This document shows positions 34,814 through 44,749 of a stretch of DNA of 64,000 bases, piece by piece. The stretch comes from Streptomyces cavernae (GTDB lineage Bacteria; Actinomycetota; Actinomycetes; Streptomycetales; Streptomycetaceae): the NCBI RefSeq assembly GCF_004023625.1, contig NZ_ML137714.1, positions 36,085 to 100,084 on the forward strand, read 5' to 3'. A program made the translations under genes and the position numbers. The notes beneath the pieces are model-generated. The model saw nothing but the letters and a program-made list of their open reading frames with translations, was not told where the DNA came from and did no database searches. How positions within the stretch are numbered: the stretch's first letter is position 1; each line of letters begins with the position of its first letter.

Positions 34814-35188
34814 ATGGCCAACACCGAAACCGCGCTCAAAGAGGCACTGGCTTCCATCGAGGGTGCGACCGGAGCAGCCCTCGTCGACTACACCAGCGGC
34901 ATGGCACTGGGCACCATCGGCGGCAGCAAGGGCTTCGACCTGAACGTGGCCGCCGCCGGGAACACCGACGTGGTCCGGGCCAAGCTCCGCACCATGGAAC
35001 ACCTGGGCCTGAAGGGCGAGATCGAGGACATCCTGATCACCCTGTCCGACCAGTACCACCTGATCCGGCTCATCCAGGGCCGGGGAGGCAACGGGCTGTT
35101 CCTGTACCTGGTGCTGGACAACAAGCGGGCCAACCTCGCGATGGCCCGGCACCAGCTGAAGAGGATCGAGAGCGACCTGGAGGTCTGA
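34814..35188 (+). CDS. Roadblock/LC7-like protein, fourth of operon
   Basis: A 124-residue protein, paralogue of the first gene (see shared VD-TSG-ALGT-GG-S and LI-D-YH-IR motifs). The beta-strand pattern (GATGAALVDYTSGMALGT; DILITLSDQYHLIRLI; GLFLYLVLDNKRANLAMARH) and flanking helices fit a roadblock dimer subunit. ATG 34814 lies 31 bp after the previous stop, with AAAGGA upstream. Strong terminator hairpins follow, ending the four-gene unit. Confidence 0.82.
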   Translation: MANTETALKEALASIEGATGAALVDYTSGMALGTIGGSKGFDLNVAAAGNTDVVRAKLRTMEHLGLKGEIEDILITLSDQYHLIRLIQGRGGNGLFLYLVLDNKRANLAMARHQLKRIESDLEV

Positions 35189-35243
35189 GAACCGGGCCGG
35201 CACTCATCGCCCGTACGCGGGCCGGCAACGGCCCGTACACGGT

Positions 35244-35324
35244 CGACTGCCCGCAAGGCGGCGGCGGGCAGTCGGCCGGCTCCCGCCCCTCACGGTGAGT
35301 GCCTCGCGGCACCGTCCGCGAGGC
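35244..35324. terminator. Two hairpins ending the roadblock operon
   Basis: Stem CGACTGCCCGC (35244-35254) / GCGGGCAGTCG (35264-35274) with a 9-nt loop, then GCCTCGCG (35301-35308) / CGCGAGGC (35317-35324). They sit between convergent genes and can stop both. Confidence 0.75.
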
Positions 35325-35349
35325 GGCCGCACCGACGCGGCGAGCGAAC

Positions 35350-35919
35350 TCAGCGACGCCGCGCCCCTCCAGGCGCGGCGTCGCCCGCTTCCACACCGGT
35401 GGCACGGTAGGCCTGGACCGGCTTGCCCGCCGGTGTTCCGGCGCGCGGGCCGAGCCAGTCGACGCGAACCCAGTGCAGTGCCTCGTCGCCCCGTTCGCCA
35501 CGGCCCAGCCACCCGGCCTTGAGCCACAGCCCGACCCCGGCGCCCGCCAGCAGCATCCCGCCGGCCGCGGGCACCACGAACGAACTGCCGAGCGCGGCGG
35601 CGAAGGCGAGCAGCAGCAGCCAGCGGTGACCGCGGCGCCAGTTGCGGACGGTCACCGCCCGGTCCTGGAGAACGTCGTGCTTGCCCGCCCGGGCGGCGGA
35701 GCCGACGAGAGCGGCGTACCGCCCGCGCCGCGCGTACGCGACGACGGCCGCGGCCAGGATGAACAGTGCGGCTCCCGCCAGCACCCCGATACGGCGTCCG
35801 GTGATGCCCTCCGGTAGCACCCCGACGCCCGCCGCGACCACCCCGGTCCACCAGAGCGGCGCGGCTCCGGCCCGTACGACGACGGCCACCCGAGCCAGTC
35901 CCTGTCCTCCGCGCGCCAC
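35350..35919 (-). CDS. Membrane protein of unknown function
   Basis: A 189-residue protein with four hydrophobic segments: around PLWWTGVVAAGVGVL, RIGVLAGAALFILAAAVVAY, HRWLLLLAFAAALGSSFV and AAGGMLLAGAGVGLWL. A loop between helices 2 and 3 holds RDRAVTVRNWRRG-like basic residues (VTVRNWRRGHR). The C-terminal ~60 residues are cytoplasmic or external and polar. Not recognised as any named family. It is monocistronic and convergent with the roadblock operon. Confidence 0.75.
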   Translation of the reverse strand: MARGGQGLARVAVVVRAGAAPLWWTGVVAAGVGVLPEGITGRRIGVLAGAALFILAAAVVAYARRGRYAALVGSAARAGKHDVLQDRAVTVRNWRRGHRWLLLLAFAAALGSSFVVPAAGGMLLAGAGVGLWLKAGWLGRGERGDEALHWVRVDWLGPRAGTPAGKPVQAYRATGVEAGDAAPGGARRR

Positions 35920-36059
35920 GTCCCGCCTCCTCGGAATCCCGTGTTTCGGCTGCAGTTGCCTGTTCGGTGGGGGAGGTTAGCGACGGAAGGTGAGACGAGT
36001 CTGAGAACGGCTCCCTCCGACGCCCCCGAAAACACCAGGTGATCGACGAGGTGACCGAA

Positions 36060-36365
36060 ATGGACGGGCAGAGCCGGGTTCATCTGCTGTGGCATGTCAG
36101 GCACGCGGAACCGGCCGATGGTTCCGAGGCCCGGCACTTCGCCGAGGAGGACGACTGCTGGGCCGACGAGGCCGAGGGAGACGACGTGAAACTCCTCGGC
36201 GTGTACTCCAGTCGGGACAAGGCCGCCGAGCGCATCGCCCGGGCGCGCCTGCTCCCGGGTTTCCGCGAGGAGCCGAAGTGCTTCTACATCGAGGAGTTCA
36301 CGGTGGACTCGGACGAATGGACCGAAGGGTTCGTGACCGTCAAGGAGCCCGAGGCGGTGGACTGA
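36060..36365 (+). CDS. Small acidic protein, DUF7336-like
   Basis: A 101-residue acidic protein: VHLLWHVRHAE, DVKLLGVYSSRDKAAERIAR, PGFREEPKCFYIEEFTVDSD, EWTEGFV. The pattern (LL-G-YS-RDKAAERI followed by FYIEEFTVDSDEWTEGF) matches a small actinobacterial family I know as DUF7336; function unknown. ATG 36060 has GAGGTGA 7 nt upstream and is preferred over GTG 36039. No partner is evident. Confidence 0.82.
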   Translation: MDGQSRVHLLWHVRHAEPADGSEARHFAEEDDCWADEAEGDDVKLLGVYSSRDKAAERIARARLLPGFREEPKCFYIEEFTVDSDEWTEGFVTVKEPEAVD

Positions 36366-36417
36366 GTCACCGTTCCTGAAGACTGCCGATTCCCTGCTCC
36401 CGAAGAGTGCCGGTTCC

Positions 36418-37245
36418 CTACTCCACGAACAGCCCCCGCGCCGCGGCCCGTGCGTCGAACTCCTCCAGGCGGGCCTGGGCGTCCGGCAGGTCGTCGCACA
36501 TCGCCTCCAGCAGTACACGCCCCAGCAGCATGGGAGCGCAGGCCGTGTCGAAGGCCAGGCCCGTGCCGACCGCGGCGGGGAGCAGCAGGTCGGAGATCTT
36601 GGCGACTGGGGCGAAGGCCGAATCGGCGACCGTCACCACCGTCAGGCCCGCCTCCTTCGCGTGTGTCAGGGCCTCCACGACCTCGCGCGGATGGCGCGGC
36701 AGCGCGAAGCACAGCAGGGTCGTGGCACCGGCACGCACCGCGGCGTCGACGCGGTCGTCGAGCATCGTGCCGCCCTCGTTCAGCAGCCGTACGTCCGGGT
36801 GGACCTTGGCCGCGAAGTAGGCGAAGCCGTGCGCCTGCGCGGCCGCGGCACGCAGCCCGAGCACCGGCAGCGGGCGGGAGTCCGCGAGCAGCCGGCCGGC
36901 CTCCCGGATCGGCCGCGGGTCGGCGAGGGCGGCGGCCAGATGGCGCAGGTTCTCGATCTCGGCCTCGACGGCCTGCTGGTACTCGTTGGACGAGACCGGC
37001 TCCGCGGCCGGCTCGGAGGGCACGACCTCACGCAGGTGCCTGCGCAGCGCGGGGTAGCCGTCGAAGCCGAGCGCCACCGCGAACCGGGTCACGGAGGGCT
37101 GGCTGACCCCGGCCAGCTCGGCGAGCTCCACACTCGACAGGAACGGCACGTCCGCCGCCCGCCGCACCATGCTGTGCGCGATCCTGCGCTGGGTGGGCGT
37201 CAGGCGGTGCCCCTCGAAGAGCGCCTGCAGCCTGTCCACGCTCAT
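36418..37245 (-). CDS. MurR/RpiR-family transcriptional regulator
   Basis: A 275-residue regulator. The N-terminal HTH (LTPTQRRIAHSMVRRAADVP; ELAELAGVSQPSVTRFAVAL) is followed by a SIS sugar-phosphate-binding domain (LADSRPLPVLGLRAAAAQAH; TTLLCFALPRHPREVVEALT). Effectors of the family are phosphosugars. No sugar-use genes adjoin, so the target is unclear. A palindrome lies upstream at 37301-37318. Confidence 0.9.
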   Translation of the reverse strand: MSVDRLQALFEGHRLTPTQRRIAHSMVRRAADVPFLSSVELAELAGVSQPSVTRFAVALGFDGYPALRRHLREVVPSEPAAEPVSSNEYQQAVEAEIENLRHLAAALADPRPIREAGRLLADSRPLPVLGLRAAAAQAHGFAYFAAKVHPDVRLLNEGGTMLDDRVDAAVRAGATTLLCFALPRHPREVVEALTHAKEAGLTVVTVADSAFAPVAKISDLLLPAAVGTGLAFDTACAPMLLGRVLLEAMCDDLPDAQARLEEFDARAAARGLFVE

Positions 37246-37300
37246 GACGTGCTACCCCTCCAGATCTTCGTTACCGCGCCGTATTCAGATGACAAGAACT

Positions 37301-37318
37301 CTGCATGACCTTATGCAG
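37301..37318. promoter_or_regulatory. Palindrome upstream of the RpiR-family gene
   Basis: CTGCAT (37301-37306) and ATGCAG (37313-37318) around GACCTT, in an AT-rich stretch between the divergent RpiR gene and the gene at 37382. Possible autoregulatory site. Confidence 0.4.
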
Positions 37319-37381
37319 GCCGGGCAACAGGGGGGTTAGCCCCAGTGTCGGACCGGCCCCGGCTCCGTACCGTGATGCGGT

Positions 37382-37807
37382 ATGGAAGCACGGGACGCGG
37401 AACTCAAGAAGGAACTCGACGCCACCCTGCACGCGCGCAGGGAACTGGGCGACGAGTACGAGTCCGCGCTGGTCGACTCGTTCCTGGAGAAGGTCGAGCA
37501 GCGTCTGGACGGGGCGGTTGACCGGCGGGTGCGCCGACAGCTCGCCGAACAGCAGCTGGTGGTGGCGCGTGGCGCCGGCCGTCCGCAGCAGTCCCACGAC
37601 TCGTGGGGGGAGCGCTTCGGCTTCGCCATCGTCTCGCTGATCCTCGCGATCCCGCTGTCGGCGATCGCTGTCGAGCAGGCGGACCTGGGGGGCCTCGTCG
37701 TCGCCTGGGCGGGAATCGTAGCGGTCAACTGGGCTCAGGCGGTCCGCCACTTCCCGTCCTTCGGACGCAACCGCCGCGAGATGAAGAGCTCGGACTGGGA
37801 CGAGTGA
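37382..37807 (+). CDS. Small membrane protein with N-terminal coiled coil
   Basis: A 141-residue protein: a charged helical N-terminus (LKKELDATLHARRELGDEYE; LEKVEQRLDGAVDRRVRRQL) likely to form a coiled coil, then two TM segments (FGFAIVSLILAIPLSAIAV and LGGLVVAWAGIVAVNWAQAV) and a short polar tail. The layout is common for unnamed actinobacterial membrane proteins. ATG at 37382 is not preceded by a strong ribosome site. Function unknown. Confidence 0.8.
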   Translation: MEARDAELKKELDATLHARRELGDEYESALVDSFLEKVEQRLDGAVDRRVRRQLAEQQLVVARGAGRPQQSHDSWGERFGFAIVSLILAIPLSAIAVEQADLGGLVVAWAGIVAVNWAQAVRHFPSFGRNRREMKSSDWDE

Positions 37808-37867
37808 AGCGAGCGCGGACGGCGGGCAACTGCGGAAGCAGGCAGCGGCTGACGCGGAAAGCCCGGC

Positions 37868-38063
37868 GACGGCCACGCGACCGACGCGGCTGACGCGGAA
37901 AGCCCGGCGCTAACCCTGCGGGCCCCGCACGGGAAACGGGAAACGAGAAACACGGGAAGCCCGGCGACGGCCACGCGACCGACGCGGCTGACGCGGAAAG
38001 CCCGGCGCTAACCCTGCGGGCCCCGCACGGGAAACGGGAAACGAGAAACACGGGAAGCCCGGC
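37868..38063. repeat. 98-bp tandem duplication
   Basis: Two essentially identical 98-bp copies, 37868-37965 and 37966-38063, each starting GACGGCCACGCGACCGACGC and ending in GGGAAACGAGAAACACGGGA then AGCCCGGC. The stretch 37808-38434 is otherwise gene-free. Confidence 0.93.
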
Positions 38064-38090
38064 GCACACCCCGCGCCCGGTGGGGGGTAG

Positions 38091-38147
38091 CGCGGGGACC
38101 GCCGCACCCCCCGTTGCCGAGGGGGCGGGACGACGGCGGTCCCCGCG
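38091..38147. terminator. Long hairpin in the gap before cystathionine beta-synthase end
   Basis: CGCGGGGACCGCCG (38091-38104) pairs perfectly with CGGCGGTCCCCGCG (38134-38147); a second inner stem ACCCCCC/GGGGGCG is possible. Likely transcription stop between convergent genes. Confidence 0.6.
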
Positions 38148-38434
38148 AGGGACGCGGGCCGGGTCAGGGCCGGGCTGCGCGTCCTGGCGTCCATGGAGGT
38201 CCGGGAGCCGCTCCGGAGGTCCTTGGCGCCGTTTCTGTGCCGGCCGGGGCGGGGAGCCGCTCCCGCCCTGCCGACACCCACCAATGTGCCGGAGTCGTGT
38301 TAAGCGAGTGCTGCGCGGACGTGACGCCCTCGTACCACTTCCGCGAAGTCACCGCCGTACTCCCCGACACCCCAATTACCGTGCCGGCACCGGCAGTTCA
38401 CCGGCCGTTTCACCGGACGTCTTACTGGGGGTTG

Positions 38435-39826
<1,392 letters not shown>

Positions 39827-40052
39827 CGTTGTCTCCGGAGCTGCAATCGGGATGCACACCTGGAGTGCGCATGTGTTGGTGCTCGCCAGCCTAGGCCCTC
39901 CCGCCCCACCGGCGACGTTCGCCCGAACGGCGGACATCGCGCCGCGTACGGCCCCTCGTCCCCTACCGGGCGTTCACTCCGCGTTGCGATTGGCCGACGG
40001 TCCCTACGGGGCAAGGAGTGGTTGTACGGCTAGGAGGAGGTGGCGGCTTCGC

Positions 40053-41075
40053 ATGTCGAGGGCGAGGGTGGCACGGCGGATCGCGGCGGGCGCCGCGTAC
40101 GGCGGCGGAGGGATCGGGCTGCTGGGCGCGGCGACCGTCGGTCTGGTGCTCGCCGAGGTGCAGATGGCGAAACGACAAGTGGGCAACGGCAGCATCCCGC
40201 GCCCACCGAGCGCGGAGGGCCTGTACGGGCACACCTGTGCCGGCGGTGGGGAACCGCTGCGGCTGACCATGCTCGGCGACTCGACGGCCGCCGGGCAGGG
40301 GGTACGCCGGGCCGGACAGACACCGGGCGCCCTGCTGGCCTCCGGGCTGGCCGCGGTCGCCGAGCGGCCGGTGCGACTACGGAACGTGGCGTTGCCGGGG
40401 GCCCAGTCCGACGACCTGGAGCGGCAGGTGGGGCTGGCCCTGGAGGACCCGCAGCGGGTGCCGGACGTGTGCGTGATCATGATCGGCGCGAACGACGTGA
40501 CCCATCGGATGCCACCCGCACGCTCGGTGCGCTGCCTGGCCTCGGCGGTACGGCGGCTGCGCACCGCCGGGGCGGAGGTGGTCGTCGGCACCTGCCCTGA
40601 TCTCGGGACCATCGAGCCGGTCCAGCAACCGCTGCGCTGGCTGGCCCGGCGTGCCTCGCGCCAGCTGGCGGCGGCGCAGACGATCGGGACGGTGGAACAG
40701 GGCGGCCGGACGGTGTCGCTGGGCGACCTGCTGGGGCCGGAGTTCGCGGCGAACCCGAGGGAGCTGTTCGGTCCCGACAACTACCACCCCTCGGCGGAGG
40801 GCTACGAGACGGCGGCGATGGCGGTCCTGCCCACGGTGTGCGCCGCGCTCGGCCTGTGGCCGGCGGACGAGGAACGTCCGGACGTCTCCCGCCGCGAGGG
40901 TTTCCTGCCGGTGGCCCGGGCCGCGGCGGAGGCCGCGGGGGAGGGCGGCACGGAGGTCGCGGCGGCCATGCCGACCGGGCCCCGTGGCCCCTGGGCCCTC
41001 CTCAAGCGCCGCCGTCGCCGTCGGCTGCCCGCGGAGGAGCCCGCGCCGACCCCGGCGGCGGAACGGTCGGTCTGA
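40053..41075 (+). CDS. SGNH/GDSL hydrolase, membrane-anchored
   Basis: A 340-residue serine esterase/lipase. The N-terminal hydrophobic anchor (AYGGGGIGLLGAATVGLVLA) places the catalytic part outside. Block I is LTMLGDSTAAGQGVRRAG (nucleophile Ser of GDS), block III VIMIGANDVTHRM (Asn), and block V NYHPSAEGYETAAMA (Asp/His). A basic C-terminal tail (LLKRRRRRRLP) follows. ATG 40053 has GGAGGAGG upstream. Substrate (lipid, glycan ester) unknown. Confidence 0.9.
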   Translation: MSRARVARRIAAGAAYGGGGIGLLGAATVGLVLAEVQMAKRQVGNGSIPRPPSAEGLYGHTCAGGGEPLRLTMLGDSTAAGQGVRRAGQTPGALLASGLAAVAERPVRLRNVALPGAQSDDLERQVGLALEDPQRVPDVCVIMIGANDVTHRMPPARSVRCLASAVRRLRTAGAEVVVGTCPDLGTIEPVQQPLRWLARRASRQLAAAQTIGTVEQGGRTVSLGDLLGPEFAANPRELFGPDNYHPSAEGYETAAMAVLPTVCAALGLWPADEERPDVSRREGFLPVARAAAEAAGEGGTEVAAAMPTGPRGPWALLKRRRRRRLPAEEPAPTPAAERSV

Positions 41076-41143
41076 GCGGGGCGGGCCGGCCCTGCCCCGC
41101 TCAACGCCAGTGCCCCGCCAGACAACGTCCGCCCCGTCGCGTC

Positions 41144-41330
41144 GCATCGCATCGCATCGCATCGCCCGGCACGCTCCCCCAAGCTCTCGACTTCGCTCGA
41201 GCCGGGGGACCCCCATGGCGGAAAGCTCCTTGATGGGCAACGTTGGCTGCCGGGGCACTAGCCTCGAAGGGGGCTGCTCCCCGTTGCACCCTGAACCCCT
41301 GAACCCCTGAACCCCGCTGAACCCCCGTCG
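41144..41330. repeat. Simple repeats and a REP-type element downstream of the SGNH gene
   Basis: GCATC is repeated four times from ~41144; an interspersed hairpin element runs from 41174 to 41216 (CTCCCCCAAGCTCTCGACTT... to GGGGGACCCCCAT), copies of which are at 46660-46693 and 48777-48817; and AACCCCTG units recur at ~41289-41315. No gene seen in 41076-41567. Confidence 0.75.
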
Positions 41331-41447
41331 AGCCGCCACCGAACCCCGCTGCCCCGCCGGACGCGCGCCGGTGCCAGGGCCGCGGCAGTTGGCGGGGGCG
41401 ACCAACAAGGGGCTGGCGCTTCACGGAGGCGACCCCGCCAGCGAAAA

Positions 41448-41461
41448 AGCAAGCGCTTAGA
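41448..41461. promoter_or_regulatory. TetR-type operator candidate upstream of thiolase
   Basis: AGCAAGCGCTTAGA, with palindromic core AAGCGCTT at 41451-41458, in an AT-rich patch about 110 bp before the thiolase start. It resembles CAAG-nn-CTTG sites used by TetR regulators of actinobacterial lipid catabolism (KstR2-like). Confidence 0.45.
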
Positions 41462-41567
41462 AAAGTGCGGCCGGAGTCACATGGCCATAACGGTGACCCT
41501 TGCCCATACGGACGGGTAACTTCGGCCTCAGGTCCGCCAAGTGCCACCCGTAGCCAATGGAGCCGTG

Positions 41568-42788
41568 ATGCCCGAAGCCGTGATCGTCTCTGCCGCCCGC
41601 TCACCGATCGGACGCGCCTTCAAGGGCTCGCTCAAGGAACTGCGCCCGGACGACCTCACCGCCATGATCGTCCAGGCGGCCCTCGACAAGATCCCCGAGC
41701 TGGACCCCAAGGACATCGACGACCTGATGCTCGGCTGCGGTCTGCCGGGCGGTGAGGCGGGCCACAACCTGGGCCGGATCGTCGCCGTGCAGATGGGGAT
41801 GGACCACCTCCCGGGCTGCACCATCACCCGCTACTGTTCGTCCTCGCTCCAGACCTCCCGCATGGCCCTGCACGCCATCAAGGCCGGTGAGGGCGACGTC
41901 TTCATCTCGGCGGGCGTGGAGACGGTGTCCCGCAGCGTCAAGGGCACCAGCGACGGCCTGCCGGACACCCACAACCCCCTCTTCGCCGAGGCCGAGGCCC
42001 GCACCGCGCAGGTCGCCGAGAGCGAGGGCGCGTCCTGGCACGACCCGCGCGAGGACGGCCTGCTGCCCGACCCGTACATCGCGATGGGCCAGACCGCCGA
42101 GAACCTCGCCCGGCTGAAGGGCGTCACCCGCGAGGAGATGGACGAGTTCGGCGTCCGCTCCCAGAACCTCGCCGAGCAGGCCATCGCCAAGGGCTTCTGG
42201 GAGCGCGAGATCACCCCGGTGACGCTCCCCGACGGCACGGTCGTCTCCAAGGACGACGGCCCCCGCCCCGGAGTCACCCTCGAGGGCGTAGCCGGCCTCA
42301 AGCCGGTCTTCCGCCCGGACGGCCTCGTCACCGCCGGCAACTGCTGCCCCCTGAACGACGGCGCCGCGGCCCTGGTCATCATGTCCGACACCAAGGCCCG
42401 CGAGCTGGGTCTCACCCCGCTCGCCCGCATCGTCTCGACCGGCGTCTCGGGCCTGTCCCCCGAGATCATGGGCTACGGCCCGGTCGAGGCCAGCAAGCAA
42501 GCCCTGAAGCGCGCGGGCCTGACCATCGACGACATCGACCTGGTCGAGATCAACGAGGCCTTCGCCGCCCAGGTGATCCCCTCCTACCGCGACCTGAACA
42601 TCCCGCTGGACAAGCTGAACGTGAACGGCGGCGCCATCGCCGTCGGCCACCCCTTCGGCATGACCGGGGCCCGCATCACCGCCACCCTGATCAACTCCCT
42701 CCAGTTCCACGACAAGCAGTTCGGTCTGGAGACCATGTGCGTGGGCGGCGGCCAGGGCATGGCGATGGTCATCGAACGACTGAGCTGA
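41568..42788 (+). CDS. Acetyl-CoA C-acyltransferase (thiolase)
   Basis: Thiolase joining or splitting acyl-CoA chains in beta-oxidation or acetoacetyl-CoA formation. The 406-residue product has the acyl-accepting cysteine in [20 protein letters not shown] (~residue 92), NEAFAAQ, the His of [16 protein letters not shown] and the second Cys in [17 protein letters not shown] 41568 follows GGAG. It stands alone; a fatty-acid regulator site upstream fits a catabolic role. Confidence 0.94.
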   Translation: MPEAVIVSAARSPIGRAFKGSLKELRPDDLTAMIVQAALDKIPELDPKDIDDLMLGCGLPGGEAGHNLGRIVAVQMGMDHLPGCTITRYCSSSLQTSRMALHAIKAGEGDVFISAGVETVSRSVKGTSDGLPDTHNPLFAEAEARTAQVAESEGASWHDPREDGLLPDPYIAMGQTAENLARLKGVTREEMDEFGVRSQNLAEQAIAKGFWEREITPVTLPDGTVVSKDDGPRPGVTLEGVAGLKPVFRPDGLVTAGNCCPLNDGAAALVIMSDTKARELGLTPLARIVSTGVSGLSPEIMGYGPVEASKQALKRAGLTIDDIDLVEINEAFAAQVIPSYRDLNIPLDKLNVNGGAIAVGHPFGMTGARITATLINSLQFHDKQFGLETMCVGGGQGMAMVIERLS

Positions 42789-42822
42789 GCCCTGAACCCA
42801 CCGCGCCTTCAGCGGCGCGGAC

Positions 42823-42859
42823 CGGCCCTGGGCACCCGTACTCCACGGGCGCCCGGGCC
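42823..42859 (+). terminator. Imperfect hairpin after thiolase
   Basis: CGGCCCTGGGCACCCGT (42823-42839) pairs with ACGGGCGCCCGGGCCG with one bulge and one mismatch around a short loop. 35 bp past the stop. Confidence 0.65.
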
Positions 42860-43056
42860 GTTCGTGATCCAATCTCCCCCATGATGTGACCTATCTGCCG
42901 CCTGTGGTTGATTTGCGCAGGCCAGGACGGGCGTACGGCTGACCGCCGAACGCAAAATCCTGTCCCATTCGTGACGTAATGCACTGACAGCCGGATAGTC
43001 CGCCCTTCAAGCTGATGTAGGAAGTCGGGGGTCGACTTTGAACCGGGAGTACGTCA

Positions 43057-43848
43057 GTGAGCGCCATGTCCCTAGCCCTTCTCCTCACCACGGCCGTCGT
43101 GGCGGTGGTGGGAGGCGCGGTCCTGCGTGCCGTGGTCGGACTGCGCCGGCAGATCGCGGAGCTGCGTGTCGAACTGGCCGAGGGACGTGGCGCGGGAGTG
43201 CGGGCCGTCGTACCCGCCGCCCGCACCGCCCCCCACACCGAGGAGATACGCGCCGCCGTGGCCGAGGCGCTCGCCGAGGAGCGGGAGCGGGAGCTGGCCG
43301 AGGCGCGTGCCTTCTGGGCCGCGCAGGAGGCCCGTGACGTGGCGGACGCGCCCTCCCTGCTGGGACTGCCGGAGGCCGAGCTGTTCCTGCCCAGGCCGGC
43401 CGATTTCGCCGGTCTGGAGGCGCTGGAGCCGGTCGCCGAGCCGGTCGAGCCCGCCGACGAGTTCGCCGCCGACTCCCCCGAGCTGGCCGCGGCCCGGCGC
43501 CGCCACCCCTCGCACCCCGACTTCGTGCCCGTCCAGTCGCCGGTCGTGGGCGACCACGAGCGCACCGTGACGTGCCTGGAGGAGCTGGCCGCCGCCCGCA
43601 CCGAACTGGCGGACGTCCGCCCCGGACCACTGGGCACCCTCGACGTCTACGTCTTCGCCGACGGTACGACCCTGTGCATGACCCCGGGCCACCGGGAGAC
43701 CGCCGAGCAGCTCGCCACCGCCCTGCGCGCCGGCCAGGCCCCGGCCCTCCTCGGCGGTTCCACGATCGCGGGCGCCTACGCCCTGACGTTCTCCTGCGGC
43801 GACCACAACGTCTACGTCCTCGCGGACCGGGTCATCGCCTCGCTGTAG
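43057..43848 (+). CDS. Hypothetical protein with N-terminal membrane helix
   Basis: A 263-residue protein. One N-terminal TM (LALLLTTAVVAVVGGAVLRA) is followed by a coiled-coil-like helix (LRRQIAELRVELAEG; EEIRAAVAEALAEERERELA), an acidic Ala/Pro-rich linker and a compact C-terminal domain (LDVYVFADGTTLCMTPGHRE; LLGGSTIAGAYALTFSCGDH; VYVLADRVIASL). Two cysteines lie in the last part. GTG 43057 with GGGAG upstream. The family is not recognised; the layout suggests a membrane-tethered cytoplasmic domain. Confidence 0.8.
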   Translation: MSAMSLALLLTTAVVAVVGGAVLRAVVGLRRQIAELRVELAEGRGAGVRAVVPAARTAPHTEEIRAAVAEALAEERERELAEARAFWAAQEARDVADAPSLLGLPEAELFLPRPADFAGLEALEPVAEPVEPADEFAADSPELAAARRRHPSHPDFVPVQSPVVGDHERTVTCLEELAAARTELADVRPGPLGTLDVYVFADGTTLCMTPGHRETAEQLATALRAGQAPALLGGSTIAGAYALTFSCGDHNVYVLADRVIASL

Positions 43849-43922
43849 CCCTCACACAGCGCGGGGCGCACCTCCGGGTCGCGCGCCCCGTTCTCGTACT
43901 TCGCGCCGGTCCGTGCCCCGGC

Positions 43923-44234
43923 TCACACCCCAGCCTTCTTCTGCGCCTCGGCCACCAGCCCGACCGCCTCCTCGAGCTGCGTCTCGTCCTGCAGGACGAC
44001 GGCGAGATCGTGGGCGGCGACCATGATCTGGTCGGCGGCTGCGAACATGCCCGCGTCGGGCATCTCGCGAGGGGGTTCCGAGGGGGACTCCAGACGCTGG
44101 GCGCGAAGTGACAATTCCCTGGCCAGAGCCAGTGCCTCGGCTGCCGCGCCGCGCTGCAGGCGACTCTGCGGGGCGGCCCTGAGGCGGTCGGCGAAATGGT
44201 CCACGGCGAGCGTCAAAGGCGTCGTATCGAGCAC
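43923..44234 (-). CDS. Small helical protein of unknown function
   Basis: A 103-residue, all-helical protein (LTLAVDHFADRLRAAPQSRL; GAAAEALALARELSLRAQRL; ADQIMVAAHDLAVVLQDETQ). No signal, TM or cysteine. Conserved-looking with good codon bias, so probably real. It is divergent from the DUF4287 gene. Family not recognised. Confidence 0.78.
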   Translation of the reverse strand: MLDTTPLTLAVDHFADRLRAAPQSRLQRGAAAEALALARELSLRAQRLESPSEPPREMPDAGMFAAADQIMVAAHDLAVVLQDETQLEEAVGLVAEAQKKAGV

Positions 44235-44335
44235 GCCGCGAGCCTACGCACCTTTCCAGGACTGTTGCCAACGCTTCAGCCGTCAGGCACGGTGGCGTCA
44301 AGGACCGGCTACATCGAACTGCGTCGGAGGCGCCG

Positions 44336-44566
44336 ATGTCCCAAGTCTTCTCCGAGGAGACCCATCGCAATCTGCTCGCTCGCATCCCCCACTGCACCGG
44401 TCGTGAGATTTCCGACTGGCTGCGCACGGTCGACGAAGGCCCCGCTCTCTTCCGCTTCGAGGAGAAGGTCAGCTGGCTCCGCGCCGAGCACAACCTCGCG
44501 TACGGCCACGCCAAGGCGATCATCCACGAATACGACCTGAGGCGGGCCGCGCGCAAACTGCTTTGA
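44336..44566 (+). CDS. DUF4287 domain protein
   Basis: A 76-residue protein that is entirely one DUF4287-type domain: HRNLLARIPHCTGREISDWL, then VSWLRAEHNLAYGHAKAIIH. This domain precedes or accompanies DUF5655 proteins and is of unknown function. ATG 44336 follows GGAGGCGCCG. A strong terminator lies after it. Confidence 0.85.
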   Translation: MSQVFSEETHRNLLARIPHCTGREISDWLRTVDEGPALFRFEEKVSWLRAEHNLAYGHAKAIIHEYDLRRAARKLL

Positions 44567-44641
44567 GCGCGTTCCCGGCACCGATCCACAGTCCCCCGAG
44601 ATTCGCGCATCGCGCACTGGAGGAGAGACCACTGCACAACG

Positions 44642-44679
44642 GGAAAGGGCCCGCGAACCGAGGTTCGCGGGCCCTTTCC
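44642..44679. terminator. Strong 18-bp bidirectional terminator
   Basis: GGAAAGGGCCCGCGAACC (44642-44659) and GGTTCGCGGGCCCTTTCC (44662-44679), perfect, with a 2-nt loop and A/T-rich stem ends. It separates DUF4287 (+) from the Bax1-like gene (-). Confidence 0.9.
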
Positions 44680-44749
44680 ATCAGCCATCGGCCGGACTCA
44701 GGTCGGACTCGACCGGACTGCGGCGACCATCATCGGATGAATCGGATGA

